Shown here: piece after piece, positions 8,350-16,594 of the stretch
How positions within the stretch are numbered: position 1 is the stretch's first letter
How the letters are laid out: each line of letters opens with the position of its first letter
Translations under genes and position numbers: made by a program
Source: Teichococcus rhizosphaerae
Lineage (GTDB): Bacteria; Pseudomonadota; Alphaproteobacteria; Acetobacterales; Acetobacteraceae
DNA length: 64,000 bases
Reading direction: 5' to 3'
Assembly (NCBI RefSeq): GCF_002631185.1
Contig: NZ_PDNU01000017.1
Location: 62,001 to 126,000, forward strand
The notes under the pieces: model-generated
Seen by the model: the letters and a program-made list of their open reading frames with translations, nothing else
The model's database searches: none
What the model was told of the DNA's origin: nothing

Positions 8350-9086
8350 GGCCCCGCGCCGCCGCCCGTATCGCCGCCCGTGCCGCCGCCTTTCCGGCCC
8401 CCGCCTCCCTGGCCCCCTCCCCGCTCCGGGCGCAGCAGCGGCGCCAGGTAGGCCAGGCCCGAAAGCAGGGTGGTGAGCGCCACCACCGCCACCATGACGT
8501 CCAGCAGCCAGGCGCCGCGCAGGCCGAACCCCGCCAGCAGCAGCGCCAGCCCGGCGAGGCCGATCTGCGCCACGGTGTTGGCCTTGGAGACGAGCAGCGG
8601 CTGGATGCGCGGCGGCGTGCCCAGCAGGGTGAACAGCGTGACGCCGCCCATGATCAGCACGTCGCGGAACACCACCAGCAGGGCCAGCCAGTCCGGCAGC
8701 ACGCCGATGACGGCCAGCGCCACATAGGTGCAGATCAGCAGCGCCTTGTCGGCCACCGGGTCGAGCATGGCGCCGAGGCGGGAATGGCTGCCCTGGCGCC
8801 GGGCCAGCCAGCCATCCAGCGCGTCCGACACGCCGGCCGCCACGAAGACGAAGAAGGCGATGTCCAGCCGCTCGTGGATCACCAGCCAGATGGTGGCGGG
8901 CACCATGCAGAGACGCGCCAGGGTGATGGCGTTGGGCAGGGTGAAGGCCCCGGCCGGCGGGGCAGCCGGCGGGCCCGCGGGCGCCCCCCCAGGCAGGCCC
9001 GCGGGCGGACCCGTGGGCGGGCGCGGCGGCTCAGATCCGCCCGGCAAGGCCGATTTGCCATGGCCCGGAGGAAGCGCCGGCGCCAT
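8346..9086 (-). CDS. CDP-alcohol phosphatidyltransferase family protein
   Basis: Membrane enzyme that transfers a phosphatidyl group from CDP-diacylglycerol to an alcohol, as PgsA or cardiolipin synthase-type enzymes do. The hallmark motif is complete: SDALDGWLARRQGSHSRLG, then GAMLDPVADK, i.e. D-G-x2-A-R-x8-G-x3-D-x3-D. Five or six helices follow. The domain begins at FTLPNAITLARL, preceded by a Pro/Gly-rich tail. ATG 9086 is chosen, which overlaps the 3' end of the DUF2066 gene by 56 bp; a TTG at 9047 would shorten the overlap, and ATG 9206 would lengthen it implausibly. The C terminus ends in a Gly-rich tail. The acceptor alcohol is unknown. Confidence 0.85.
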   Translation of the reverse strand: MAPALPPGHGKSALPGGSEPPRPPTGPPAGLPGGAPAGPPAAPPAGAFTLPNAITLARLCMVPATIWLVIHERLDIAFFVFVAAGVSDALDGWLARRQGSHSRLGAMLDPVADKALLICTYVALAVIGVLPDWLALLVVFRDVLIMGGVTLFTLLGTPPRIQPLLVSKANTVAQIGLAGLALLLAGFGLRGAWLLDVMVAVVALTTLLSGLAYLAPLLRPERGGGQGGGGRKGGGTGGDTGGGAGP

Positions 9087-9915
9087 CCGGGACGACGGCC
9101 GCCGGATTGGGCGCCGCGCCGACGCGCACGGGCGGGGCCAGCATGCCCGGCGCCGCGGGAGCGGCGAAGGGGTTGGGCGCGAGGGGGGCGGGCGGCACCA
9201 GGACAAGGCCGGTGGCGGGCAGCGCCTGCATGGCCTGCTGCGGCGCCTGGCGCAGGCCGAGGCGCAGCCGCGCGCCGTCCACCGCGATGGCCTGGATGTC
9301 CACCGAGGCGATCTCGGGGCTGGTCAGCAGGCGGCGGCGCAGCTCCAGCCATTCCCGCTGGCCGCCGAAGCGCGCCTCGGCCTGGATGAAGCCCGCCGCC
9401 TGCTGGGCGGCGGGCACCACCGGCGGCGCGGCGTCGCCGCCCGGCGGCAGGCCAGGGGATGGGCCGGTGGACGGGCCGCCCGCCACGCCGCCGCTGCGGG
9501 CGGCCACGCGGCTCTGGCTGAAGTTCACCGTCAGCCGGCCATTGTAGCCGTTGCGGGTGGTCCGCTCCTCCTCGACGATGATGGAGGAGACCAGCGAATC
9601 GATCTGGGAATCGCTCAGCCCGCGCGGGAGGCCGAGCTCGCCCGCCATGCGCTCATAGGCGGTGCGCTGCGCGGCGGCGAGGGCGCGGGTGCGGGCCACC
9701 ACGGCGTTCTCGGCGGTGGCTTCGGCCGGCACGCCGCGCTGCACATAGGGGTTACCCGTGGCGGCGGCCTCGGCCGGCGGCAGCGCCTGGGCATGCGCCC
9801 CCTGCCCGGCCCCGAACCCGGCAGCCCCGAGGGCGGCGCCGATCAGGCTGCCCACGACAACGGTTGCGGCGAAGCGCCGAAAATGTTGCATTCCGCCCCC
9901 TTGGATGCCCGGCAT
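9031..9915 (-). CDS. DUF2066 domain-containing exported protein
   Basis: 294-residue protein with an N-terminal signal sequence (residues about 10-40: [20 protein letters not shown], cleavage after AHAQA). The segment [26 protein letters not shown] and the downstream [15 protein letters not shown] region match DUF2066, a family of unknown function often found beside hdaA and purM in alphaproteobacteria. A Pro/Gly-rich linker occupies about 150-180. Start at ATG 9915, preceded by AAGGAGA; ATG 9891 is an alternative. It is divergent from purM (52 bp gap holding both promoters) and heads the leftward operon through ppx. Confidence 0.72.
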   Translation of the reverse strand: MPGIQGGGMQHFRRFAATVVVGSLIGAALGAAGFGAGQGAHAQALPPAEAAATGNPYVQRGVPAEATAENAVVARTRALAAAQRTAYERMAGELGLPRGLSDSQIDSLVSSIIVEEERTTRNGYNGRLTVNFSQSRVAARSGGVAGGPSTGPSPGLPPGGDAAPPVVPAAQQAAGFIQAEARFGGQREWLELRRRLLTSPEIASVDIQAIAVDGARLRLGLRQAPQQAMQALPATGLVLVPPAPLAPNPFAAPAAPGMLAPPVRVGAAPNPAAVVPDGAGASSGPWQIGLAGRI

Positions 9916-9967
9916 GGTGATCGATCTCCTTATCCGGGCCTTTGCGCATAGCCGATCGGGCCCCCTG

Positions 9968-11050
9968 ATGACCAGTCTGACCTACCGCGACGCCGGCGTT
10001 GACATCGAAACCGGCGACGCCCTCGTGGATGCCATCAAGCCGCTGGCGCGCTCCACCGACCGCCCCGGGACCATGGGGTCGCTCGGCGGCTTCGGCGCGC
10101 TGTTCGACCTGAAGGCGGCCGGCTACGCCGACCCCGTCCTGGTGTCCTCCACCGATGGCGTCGGCACCAAGCTGCGCCTCGCCATCGACTGCGGCATGCA
10201 TGACGCCGTGGGCATCGACCTGGTTGCCATGTGCGTGAACGACCTCGTGGTGCAGGGCGCCGAGCCGCTGTTCTTCCTCGACTACTTCGCCACCGGCAAG
10301 CTGCGGCTGGAGCAGGCGCGGGCGGTCGTCGCCGGCATCGCCGAGGGCTGCCGGCAGGCGGGCTGCGCGCTGGTCGGCGGCGAGACGGCCGAGATGCCGG
10401 GCATGTACGCCAAGGACGACTACGACCTCGCCGGCTTCTCGGTCGGCGCCGCCGAGCGCGGCGCGCTGCTGCCGAGGCCGGACGTCGCGCCGGGCGACGT
10501 GGTGCTGGGCCTCGCCGCCTCCGGCGTCCATTCCAACGGCTTCTCGCTGGTGCGCCGCATCCTCGAGGCGGCCGACCAGGGGGTGGACAGCCCCGCCCCC
10601 TTCGCCACGCCGGAGGCCGGCGCGCAGACGCTGGGCCAGGCGCTGCTGGCGCCGACCCGCATCTATGTGCGCTCGGTGCTGGCGCTGCACCGCGCCGGGC
10701 TGGTCAAGGCGGCGGCGCACATCACCGGCGGCGGCCTGCCGGGCAACCTGCCGCGCGTGCTGCCCCCGGGCACGGTCGCGGTGCTGGACGCGCAGGCCTG
10801 GACCCTGCCGCCCGTCTTCGCCTGGCTGGCCCAGGCCGGCCAGGTGGCGCCGGAGGAGATGCTGCGCGTGTTCAACTGCGGCATCGGCATGTGCGTGGTG
10901 GTGCGCGAGGCGGATGTCGCCGCCGCCACCGACCTGCTGTCCGACAAGGGCGAGACGGTGTTCCGCCTGGGCACCATCGCCGCCGGCGGCGAGGGCGCGG
11001 CGCCCGAGGTGCGGGTGGAGAATCTCGGCCCGCGCTGGCCCGCCGCATGA
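9968..11050 (+). CDS. purM: Phosphoribosylformylglycinamidine cyclo-ligase (AIR synthetase)
   Basis: ATP-dependent ring closure of FGAM to 5-aminoimidazole ribonucleotide in purine synthesis. The 360-residue protein starts [13 protein letters not shown] and has the PurM signature near residue 50-75 ([13 protein letters not shown]), [23 protein letters not shown], the [11 protein letters not shown] loop and the C-terminal [16 protein letters not shown] and FNCGIGM motifs. Upstream in-frame codons back to 9758 overlap the divergent DUF2066 gene and are rejected; ATG 9968 gives the family start. purN overlaps its stop by 4 bp. Confidence 0.97.
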   Translation: MTSLTYRDAGVDIETGDALVDAIKPLARSTDRPGTMGSLGGFGALFDLKAAGYADPVLVSSTDGVGTKLRLAIDCGMHDAVGIDLVAMCVNDLVVQGAEPLFFLDYFATGKLRLEQARAVVAGIAEGCRQAGCALVGGETAEMPGMYAKDDYDLAGFSVGAAERGALLPRPDVAPGDVVLGLAASGVHSNGFSLVRRILEAADQGVDSPAPFATPEAGAQTLGQALLAPTRIYVRSVLALHRAGLVKAAAHITGGGLPGNLPRVLPPGTVAVLDAQAWTLPPVFAWLAQAGQVAPEEMLRVFNCGIGMCVVVREADVAAATDLLSDKGETVFRLGTIAAGGEGAAPEVRVENLGPRWPAA

Positions 11051-11703
11051 GCCTGCGGCGGCGCACCGCCATCCTCATCTCCGGGCGGGGCAGCAACATG
11101 GCCGCCCTGCTCGCCGCGGCGGCGGACCCCGCCTACCCGGCCGAGATCGCCCTTGTCCTGTCCAACCGGGCGGATGCCGCCGGCCTCGCCCGCGCGGCGG
11201 AGGCGGGCATCCCGACGGCGGTGGTGGAATCCCGCCCCTTCGGCCGCGACCGCGCGGCCTTCGAGGCGGCGATGGAGGCGGAGCTGGCGCGGCACGGGGT
11301 GGAGCTGATCGCGCTCGCGGGCTTCATGCGCGTGCTGACGGAAGGCTTCACCGCCCGCTGGGAAGGGCGGATGCTCAACATCCACCCCTCCCTGCTGCCC
11401 GCCTTTCCGGGGCTCGACACCCATGCCCGCGCGCTGGCGGCGGGGGTGAAGCTGCATGGCTGCACCGTGCATCTCGTGACCCCGGGCGTGGATGAGGGGC
11501 CGATCCTGGCGCAGGCCGCCGTGCCCATCCTGCCGGGCGACGACGAGGCCCGCCTCGCCGCCCGCGTGCTGGCCGAGGAGCACCGGCTCTACCCGGCGGC
11601 GCTGGCCTGGGTGGCGTCGGGGCGGGTGGCGCTGGAAGGCAGGCTGGTCCGGCTGGAGGCGCCGCCGCCGCCCAGCGGGGAGCGGCTGCGCAACCCGGGC
11701 TGA
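11047..11703 (+). CDS. purN: Phosphoribosylglycinamide formyltransferase
   Basis: Transfers a formyl group from 10-formyl-tetrahydrofolate to GAR in purine synthesis. The 218-residue protein starts at ATG 11047, overlapping purM's stop (ATGA). The catalytic residues are visible: N111 and H113 ([10 protein letters not shown]) and D149 ([10 protein letters not shown]); the N-terminal phosphate-binding motif is [12 protein letters not shown]. Tight coupling with purM is common in proteobacteria. The C-terminal tail beyond residue 195 is a non-conserved Pro/Arg extension. Confidence 0.96.
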   Translation: MSLRRRTAILISGRGSNMAALLAAAADPAYPAEIALVLSNRADAAGLARAAEAGIPTAVVESRPFGRDRAAFEAAMEAELARHGVELIALAGFMRVLTEGFTARWEGRMLNIHPSLLPAFPGLDTHARALAAGVKLHGCTVHLVTPGVDEGPILAQAAVPILPGDDEARLAARVLAEEHRLYPAALAWVASGRVALEGRLVRLEAPPPPSGERLRNPG

Positions 11704-11758
11704 TCCCGCCCCGGCCGCTTCCGGCGCGCCCGCCCGGAGGCTGGAGGAGGGATCAGCC
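11698..11758. terminator. Inverted repeat joining two convergent stop codons
   Basis: GGCTGATCCC (11698-11707) and GGGATCAGCC (11749-11758) form a perfect 10-bp inverted repeat around 41 bp of GC-rich sequence. The stop codons of purN (+) and of the MscS gene (-) lie in the two arms. It is a candidate bidirectional terminator; no T tract follows. Confidence 0.45.
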
Positions 11759-13273
11759 GGCCCTGGCCGCCCGGCCCAGCAGCCCCTCCATCGCGCCCGG
11801 CAGCACCAGCACCGCCACCTCGTCCACCGCGCGCAGCGGCGGGTCCGACACCAGGCGCCCGGCGGCGTCCCGGCAAACGCGGAAACGGTGGCCGGGCCCG
11901 TGCGCTGCCTCCTCGGCGGTGTCGAGCCCGGCCAGAAAGGCGGCGCGGCGCGCGGGGTCGGGGATCTCCTCCGCCACGTCGCGGCACAGCTCGGCCAGGC
12001 TGGCGCTGCGGGCCGCCGCCTGGCGCACCGCGTGCTCGGCATAGGGGCCGATGTGGCGCGCCAGCGCGTCGGCCATGCGACGCAGCGTCGCGGCGCGGCC
12101 CAGGCGCTGCAGCCGCAGCGGCGGCGGCGGCGACACCTCGGCCAGCATCCCCGCCCCTTCCGTCTCGGCCAGCGCATGGCCGGCGAGCAGCAGGCAGCAG
12201 GCCTCCGCATGCGCCTCGGGCAGGATCAGCCGCTCGTCGGGCGCGAAGAGCAGCAGGCGCCCGGCCTCGGCCAGGCGGCGCGCCCGCGCCTCGCGGTCCG
12301 GCCCCGGCGGCAGCAGCATGGCCAGCGTCTCGGCCACCGGGCGGCCGCCGGGAGCCAGCACCGCCACCTCGTCCACCGCGCGCTGCCCGGCGCCGTAGAG
12401 CCGCGAGACCGGCCAGGGAATGCCGTGGCGCTGATAGACGTACCAGACGCGGCGCAGCACCTCGCTGCCGATCTCCGGCCCGTCCCACATGTTGCGCACC
12501 CAGTAGCGGGCGTTGTAGCGCGCCAGCGCGGTGCCGGGCTCGTAGCCTTCCAGCATGACCATCACCGGGCGCGACACGTCGACCTGCGGGAAGTCGGTGA
12601 TCATCGCCGTCACCAGATCGGAGATGCGCTGCGGCGGCAGGCTGGCCGGCGCCGGGAAGTGCGAATCCTGCCGCACCGGCTGGCCGCCGCGGTGCATCAC
12701 CACCGTCTCGTTGCAGATGCGGGCGTTGGGGATGACGATCAGCGCGCCGTCCCGCCGCAGCGCGATGGCGGTGCGCCAGTCCAGCCGCAGGATCTCCACC
12801 TTCTGCCCGTCCAGCACGATGGCGTCGCCCACATGCAGGACGCGGTCCATGTGCAGCGCGACGCCCGAGATCAGGCTGCCGAGCGTGGGCTGCAGGGCGA
12901 GGCCGACCGCGGCGGTGAGGATGGCCGAGGTGGTCAGCACCGCCGTGATGTCGAAGCCGAGCGAGGCGAGCACCACCGCCGAGGCGGCGAAGGTGAGCAC
13001 GCTGTAGGCGATGGCGCGCTGCAGCCCGGTGGGCTCGACGCCGAGGCCGGCGCTGAGGCCGAGGCCGAGCACGGCGCGGCCGCCCCCCAGCACCACCAGC
13101 AGCGCGGTGCTCAGCGTGGCGGCGACGCGCAGCCCGGACTGCACCGGCCCGCCGCCGAGCAGCAGGTGGTCCTCCGCCAGCCAGCTCAGCAGCCAGAGGC
13201 CGGCGCAAAGCGTGGCCAGGACGGCCAGCGCCCAGAAGCCGCCGGGCTGCCCCGCGGGCGCGCGGGGGCTCAA
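11753..13273 (-). CDS. MscS-family channel with degenerate C-terminal cyclic-nucleotide-type domain
   Basis: Inner-membrane mechanosensitive channel of about 506 residues. Four helices precede the pore-lining helix and MscS motif (TTSAILTAAVGLALQPTLGS, then LISGVALHMDRVLHVGD), followed by the beta domain (VLDGQKVEILRLDWRTAIAL and LIVIPNARICNETVV). After the channel, about residues 340-420 (GRLLLFAPDERLILPEAHAE, then LLLAGHALAET) resemble a cyclic-nucleotide-binding fold, as in the bCNG branch, but the phosphate-binding cassette is not recognisable. The start is TTG 13273, overlapping the upstream stop (TTGA 13270-13273). Gating by nucleotide is therefore doubtful; the channel assignment is firm. 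Confidence 0.87.
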   Translation of the reverse strand: MSPRAPAGQPGGFWALAVLATLCAGLWLLSWLAEDHLLLGGGPVQSGLRVAATLSTALLVVLGGGRAVLGLGLSAGLGVEPTGLQRAIAYSVLTFAASAVVLASLGFDITAVLTTSAILTAAVGLALQPTLGSLISGVALHMDRVLHVGDAIVLDGQKVEILRLDWRTAIALRRDGALIVIPNARICNETVVMHRGGQPVRQDSHFPAPASLPPQRISDLVTAMITDFPQVDVSRPVMVMLEGYEPGTALARYNARYWVRNMWDGPEIGSEVLRRVWYVYQRHGIPWPVSRLYGAGQRAVDEVAVLAPGGRPVAETLAMLLPPGPDREARARRLAEAGRLLLFAPDERLILPEAHAEACCLLLAGHALAETEGAGMLAEVSPPPPLRLQRLGRAATLRRMADALARHIGPYAEHAVRQAAARSASLAELCRDVAEEIPDPARRAAFLAGLDTAEEAAHGPGHRFRVCRDAAGRLVSDPPLRAVDEVAVLVLPGAMEGLLGRAARAG

Positions 13274-14181
13274 TCGCCGCTTTCCGGGCGCGCCGCCGGC
13301 TCGCGCCCCAGCCGGCCCATGGCCTTGCCGAGGGAGATGCGCAGCCGGTCGATCGATTCCGCCAGGCGGCGGATCTCGCCGGCGCCGGCGCGCGGCAGGC
13401 CGAGGCGCGGGTCGCCGCTCTGGCTGGCGGCGTCGGCGGCGCGGCTGAGCGCGCCGAGCGGGCGGATCACCATGCGGTCCAGCGCCAGCACCAGCGCCAC
13501 ATAGGCCAGGCCGAAGATCACGGCGAGGCCGAGCCCCAGCACGCCGACCAGCTCCAGCGAGCCCTTCAGCCCCTGCGTCACCGGCACGGTGAGCACCTGG
13601 GCCGCCACCACCTCGTTCATCTCCCACCCGAAGCCGCCGCCGGTGCCGTACTTCGCCAGCATGGCGGGCGGCGCGCGCGCGGGCGTGCTGTGGCAGCTCA
13701 GGCACCCCTCCTGGGTGATGCGGATGGGGCGGGCGAGATAGAACAGGCGGTCCGTCTCGGTGGGCCGCACGCCGCTCAGCTCCTGCAGCGCGGGGTCGGC
13801 GCGGAAGCGCTGCAGCAGTTCCACCTCGAAGGGCGTGGCAAGGTCGGCGCTGGAGGTCGGGTTGAGCGCCGGCTCGCGGTAGGTGTAGGCGCCGTAATCG
13901 CTCGCCACCATGCGGAACACGGTCTGCGCCGCGTAGGAGGGCACCGTCTCGGCGTGGAACTCGCCGTCCGGCAGGCGGGAAATCTTGGGGAAGATGTGGT
14001 CGGCCGTGTAGCCGCGGATGGCCAGCGCCGAGCGCAGCAGGATGCGCGCCTCGGAGGCCGCCTGCCGCAGGGCGCGGTCCTGCAGCAGCAGGTAGAAGCC
14101 GCCGAGCCCCGCCAGCAGGCCGAGGCAGAACACCATGGCCAGGATGCGCGAGACGGTGCGCCTTATGCCCGGTACCTGCAC
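13270..14181 (-). CDS. DUF3365 haem-c sensor protein with HAMP-like region
   Basis: Membrane-anchored periplasmic sensor of about 303 residues. A first helix (residues 9-31, SRILAMVFCLGLLAGLGGF) is followed by a DUF3365/Tll0287-like periplasmic domain with one c-type haem motif CLSCH and the flanking signature FYLARPIRITQEGC. A second helix (LVGVLGLGLAVIFGLAYVALVL) leads to a HAMP-like segment (MVIRPLGALSRAADAAS) and a short coiled tail with no kinase or cyclase. The start is set at GTG 14181, 6 nt after GGAGG; TTG 14202 is possible. Lacking an output domain, it probably signals through a partner, and the coupled MscS channel is the obvious candidate. Confidence 0.82.
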   Translation of the reverse strand: MQVPGIRRTVSRILAMVFCLGLLAGLGGFYLLLQDRALRQAASEARILLRSALAIRGYTADHIFPKISRLPDGEFHAETVPSYAAQTVFRMVASDYGAYTYREPALNPTSSADLATPFEVELLQRFRADPALQELSGVRPTETDRLFYLARPIRITQEGCLSCHSTPARAPPAMLAKYGTGGGFGWEMNEVVAAQVLTVPVTQGLKGSLELVGVLGLGLAVIFGLAYVALVLALDRMVIRPLGALSRAADAASQSGDPRLGLPRAGAGEIRRLAESIDRLRISLGKAMGRLGREPAARPESGD

Positions 14182-14303
14182 GCGCTCCCTCCGATCCCGC
14201 AACGATGCTACCGCCGCCGCCCTTGCGGCCAGCCGCCCAGATCAAGCCGCGCGCATTGAACACGAAAAAGTGCGGGATTGCGAGCGGAGCCTCGGCATGC
14301 GAC

Positions 14304-14317
14304 TGAGAACGTTCTCA
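14304..14317. promoter_or_regulatory. LacI-type operator, perfect 14-bp palindrome
   Basis: TGAGAACGTTCTCA is a perfect palindrome centred on CpG, the hallmark of LacI/GalR-family operators. It lies 83 bp upstream of the LacI gene at 14400 and is probably its own binding site (autoregulation), covering the promoter of the rightward catabolic genes. Confidence 0.75.
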
Positions 14318-14399
14318 CCCAAGCAAGACGAGCCAGAACATGGCCGCGTGAGGAGGAAGCGCATGCGCAACAGCGCGAAACCAGCCCGGGGCGGGGCCC

Positions 14400-15485
14400 A
14401 TGCCCGCTAGCCGCGCGCCCCGTGTCACCATCAAGGACCTCGCGCGCGGGCTCGGCATGTCGGTGGCCACCGTGGCGCGCGCCTTCCACCCGGGCGGCGC
14501 CATCGCGCCCGGAACGCGGGCCGCCGTGCTGCGCCGGGCCGAGGAGATGGGCTACCACCCCAACGCCCTGGCGCGCGGCATGATCACCCGCCGTACCGGC
14601 ATCGTCGGCGTCGTGGTGTCCGACCTCGCCAACCCCTTCTACCCGGCGGCGCTGGAGCGGCTCACCAGCCGGCTGCAGCGCGCCGGCTACAACGTCATGC
14701 TGGTGGTGACCGAGCCGGAAGGGGCGGCGGCGGCCTCGGAAGCGGCGGCGCTGCGGCTGCTGCTTTCCTACCAGCCGGAATGCGCCATCGTGCTCGCCAC
14801 CACCCTCAGCAGCGCGGCCAGCCGGGCCTGCCGCGAGGCCGGCACGCCGCTGCTCTTCCTCAACCGCCACCCCGGCGACCCGGAGGCCGCCGCCATCGTC
14901 TGCGACAACGCGCGGGGCGGCGCGGCCATGGCCGACCACCTGATCGACGGCGGCGCGACGCGGCTGGCCTTTGTGGGCGGCCGCGCCGATGCCTCGACCA
15001 ATGCCGAGCGCCGGGCCGGCTTCCTGGCCCGCTGCGCCGAGCGGGGCCTCCCGGCGCCGTGCGAATGGCCGCCCGAGGGGCGGGAGGGCGCCTTCACCTA
15101 CGCCGCCGGGCAGCAGGCGGCGCGCGCCCTGCTGGGGCAGGCGGCGCCGCCCCGGGCGGTGCTCTGCGCCAACGACATCCTGGCCATCGGCTTCCAGGAA
15201 GTGGCGCGCGACGAGTTCGGCCTGCGCGTGCCGCGGGAGCTGGCCATAGCCGGCTTCGACGACATCCCCATGGCCGCCTGGCCGGCGCACGACCTGACGA
15301 CGCTGCGCCAGCCGGTGGAGGCGATGTTCGACGCCGCGCTCGACTGGATCGGCCGCCTCGGCCAGGGCATCCCCTTTCCCGCCGCCCCGCTGCGCCTGGC
15401 CGGCACGCTGGTGGCGCGCGGCAGCACGCCCGCCTTTTCCCGCGACACGCATCTCGAGAAGGAAACCTCATGCAGCATGCCCTGA
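14400..15485 (+). CDS. LacI-family transcriptional regulator
   Basis: 361-residue DNA-binding repressor. The N-terminal helix-turn-helix (VTIKDLARGLGMSVATVARA, residues 9-28) and hinge (YHPNALARGM) are followed by a periplasmic-binding-protein-like effector domain with the family signatures LANPFYPAALERL and IAGFDDIPMAAWPAHDLTT. It is paralogous to the LacI regulator at 18045-19067; both share FDDIPMAAWPA and GRADxST motifs. It is divergent from the DUF3365 gene and its last codons overlap the next gene by 16 bp. The likely ligand is a sugar acid or related metabolite handled by the neighbouring enzymes. Confidence 0.93.
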   Translation: MPASRAPRVTIKDLARGLGMSVATVARAFHPGGAIAPGTRAAVLRRAEEMGYHPNALARGMITRRTGIVGVVVSDLANPFYPAALERLTSRLQRAGYNVMLVVTEPEGAAAASEAAALRLLLSYQPECAIVLATTLSSAASRACREAGTPLLFLNRHPGDPEAAAIVCDNARGGAAMADHLIDGGATRLAFVGGRADASTNAERRAGFLARCAERGLPAPCEWPPEGREGAFTYAAGQQAARALLGQAAPPRAVLCANDILAIGFQEVARDEFGLRVPRELAIAGFDDIPMAAWPAHDLTTLRQPVEAMFDAALDWIGRLGQGIPFPAAPLRLAGTLVARGSTPAFSRDTHLEKETSCSMP

Positions 15486-16411
15486 ACACAGTGGCCGTGG
15501 TCGGCGCCGGGCTGGTCGGCTCGGGCTGGGCACTGGTCTTCGCGCGCGGGGGCGCCAGCGTCCGCCTCTTCGACGCCAGCGAATCCATCCGCGCCGGCGC
15601 CCTGGCGCGGCTGCGCACCATGCTGGAGGACATGCGGGGCGCGGGGCTGGTCGAGGCGGTGGAGCCGGTGCTCGCCCGCATCACCGTCTGCGCCACGCTG
15701 GCCGAGGCGGTGGGGGATGCCGACTACATCCAGGAATCCGTGCTGGAGCGGGTCGAGGTGAAGCAGGCGGCCTGCGCCGACATCGACGCGGCGATGCGCG
15801 ACGACGCCATCGTCGGCTCCTCCTCCTCCGGCATTCCGGCCTCGGCCTTCACGGCGGGGCTGCCGAAGCGCGGCCGCTTCCTGGTCGCCCATCCGGTGAA
15901 CCCGCCGCACCTCGTGCCGCTGGTGGAGCTGGTGCCCGCCCCCTGGACGGACCCGGCCATCATCCCCGCGCTGCGCGCCGCCATGGAAGGCTGGGGCCAG
16001 GCGCCGATCGAGGTGAAGGGCGAGATCGAGGGCTTCATCCTGAACCGCCTGCAGGGGGCGCTGCTGAACGAGGCCTGGGCGCTCTACGAGGCGGGCCTCG
16101 CCTCCGCCGCCGACATCGACCGCACGGTGAGCCAGGGGCTCGGCTTGCGCTGGGCCTTCATGGGGCCGTTCGAGACGATCGACCTGAACGCGCCGGGCGG
16201 CATCGCCGACTATTCGGCGCGCCTCGCGCCGCTCTACCACAACATCGCCCTTTCGCGCCGCGACCCGAAGCCCTGGTCGCAGGAGGCGATCCGGAGCGCC
16301 GAGGCGGAGCTGCGCGAAACCCTGCCGGCCGACCGGCTCCAGGCCCGCACCGACTGGCGCAACCGCCGGCTGATGGCGCTCGTCGCGCATCTGCGTGCCC
16401 AGCCGAAGTGA
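15470..16411 (+). CDS. L-gulonate 3-dehydrogenase-like NAD-dependent dehydrogenase (lambda-crystallin type)
   Basis: 313-residue enzyme of the 3-hydroxyacyl-CoA dehydrogenase superfamily. The Rossmann motif VVGAGLVGSGWA is at residues 9-20; HPVNPPHLVPLVELVP (about 140-155) and GFILNRLQGALLNEAW then GLGLRWAFMGPFETIDLNA match lambda-crystallin/L-gulonate 3-dehydrogenase closely from memory, better than fatty-acid FadB enzymes. The predicted reaction is NAD-dependent oxidation of a 3-hydroxy acid such as L-gulonate; a carnitine-type substrate is not excluded. The start is ATG 15470 with GAAGGAAAC upstream, inside the end of the LacI gene, so it is co-transcribed with it. Confidence 0.85.
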   Translation: MQHALNTVAVVGAGLVGSGWALVFARGGASVRLFDASESIRAGALARLRTMLEDMRGAGLVEAVEPVLARITVCATLAEAVGDADYIQESVLERVEVKQAACADIDAAMRDDAIVGSSSSGIPASAFTAGLPKRGRFLVAHPVNPPHLVPLVELVPAPWTDPAIIPALRAAMEGWGQAPIEVKGEIEGFILNRLQGALLNEAWALYEAGLASAADIDRTVSQGLGLRWAFMGPFETIDLNAPGGIADYSARLAPLYHNIALSRRDPKPWSQEAIRSAEAELRETLPADRLQARTDWRNRRLMALVAHLRAQPK

Positions 16412-16513
16412 CGCATCCGCGCGCGCAGCCAGGGTGACGCGGCCGGGCGCATGGCCGAAGCGACGCCGCCCCGCGCGGGGCGAGCGGGCCGCGCGCGGCC
16501 GAACCGATCCTCC

Positions 16514-16538
16514 GCCGGGGCGGCATGCCCGCCCCGGC
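16514..16538 (+). other. GC hairpin in leader of GntP permease gene
   Basis: GCCGGGGCGG and CCGCCCCGGC form a perfect 10-bp stem around the loop CATGC, 57 bp upstream of the permease start. It could fold in the transcript between the dehydrogenase and permease and reduce read-through. It has no T tract. The rest of the 183-bp gap shows only GC-rich sequence. Confidence 0.5.
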
Positions 16539-16594
16539 CGCCGCCGCCCGCCCGCCCGGGCAGGGCGGCCCATGCTCCGGAAAGGAAACGCCTC

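Noticed and set aside
3949-8451. Open frame of 1500 codons on the plus strand
   Set aside because: It runs antisense to ppx, ppk, hdaA and the permease, and its product is a His/Gln/Arg/Gly-rich shadow without domains. Such frames are expected at this GC content.
8940-9035. Separate short repeat element in the Pro/Gly-coding tail
   Set aside because: The GC repeats are imperfect and explained by coding of GPPAG-type residues.
16412-16594. A second copy of either LacI operator before the permease
   Set aside because: No TGAGAACGTTCTCA-like or TGCATACGGATGCA-like sequence is found in this GC-rich gap.
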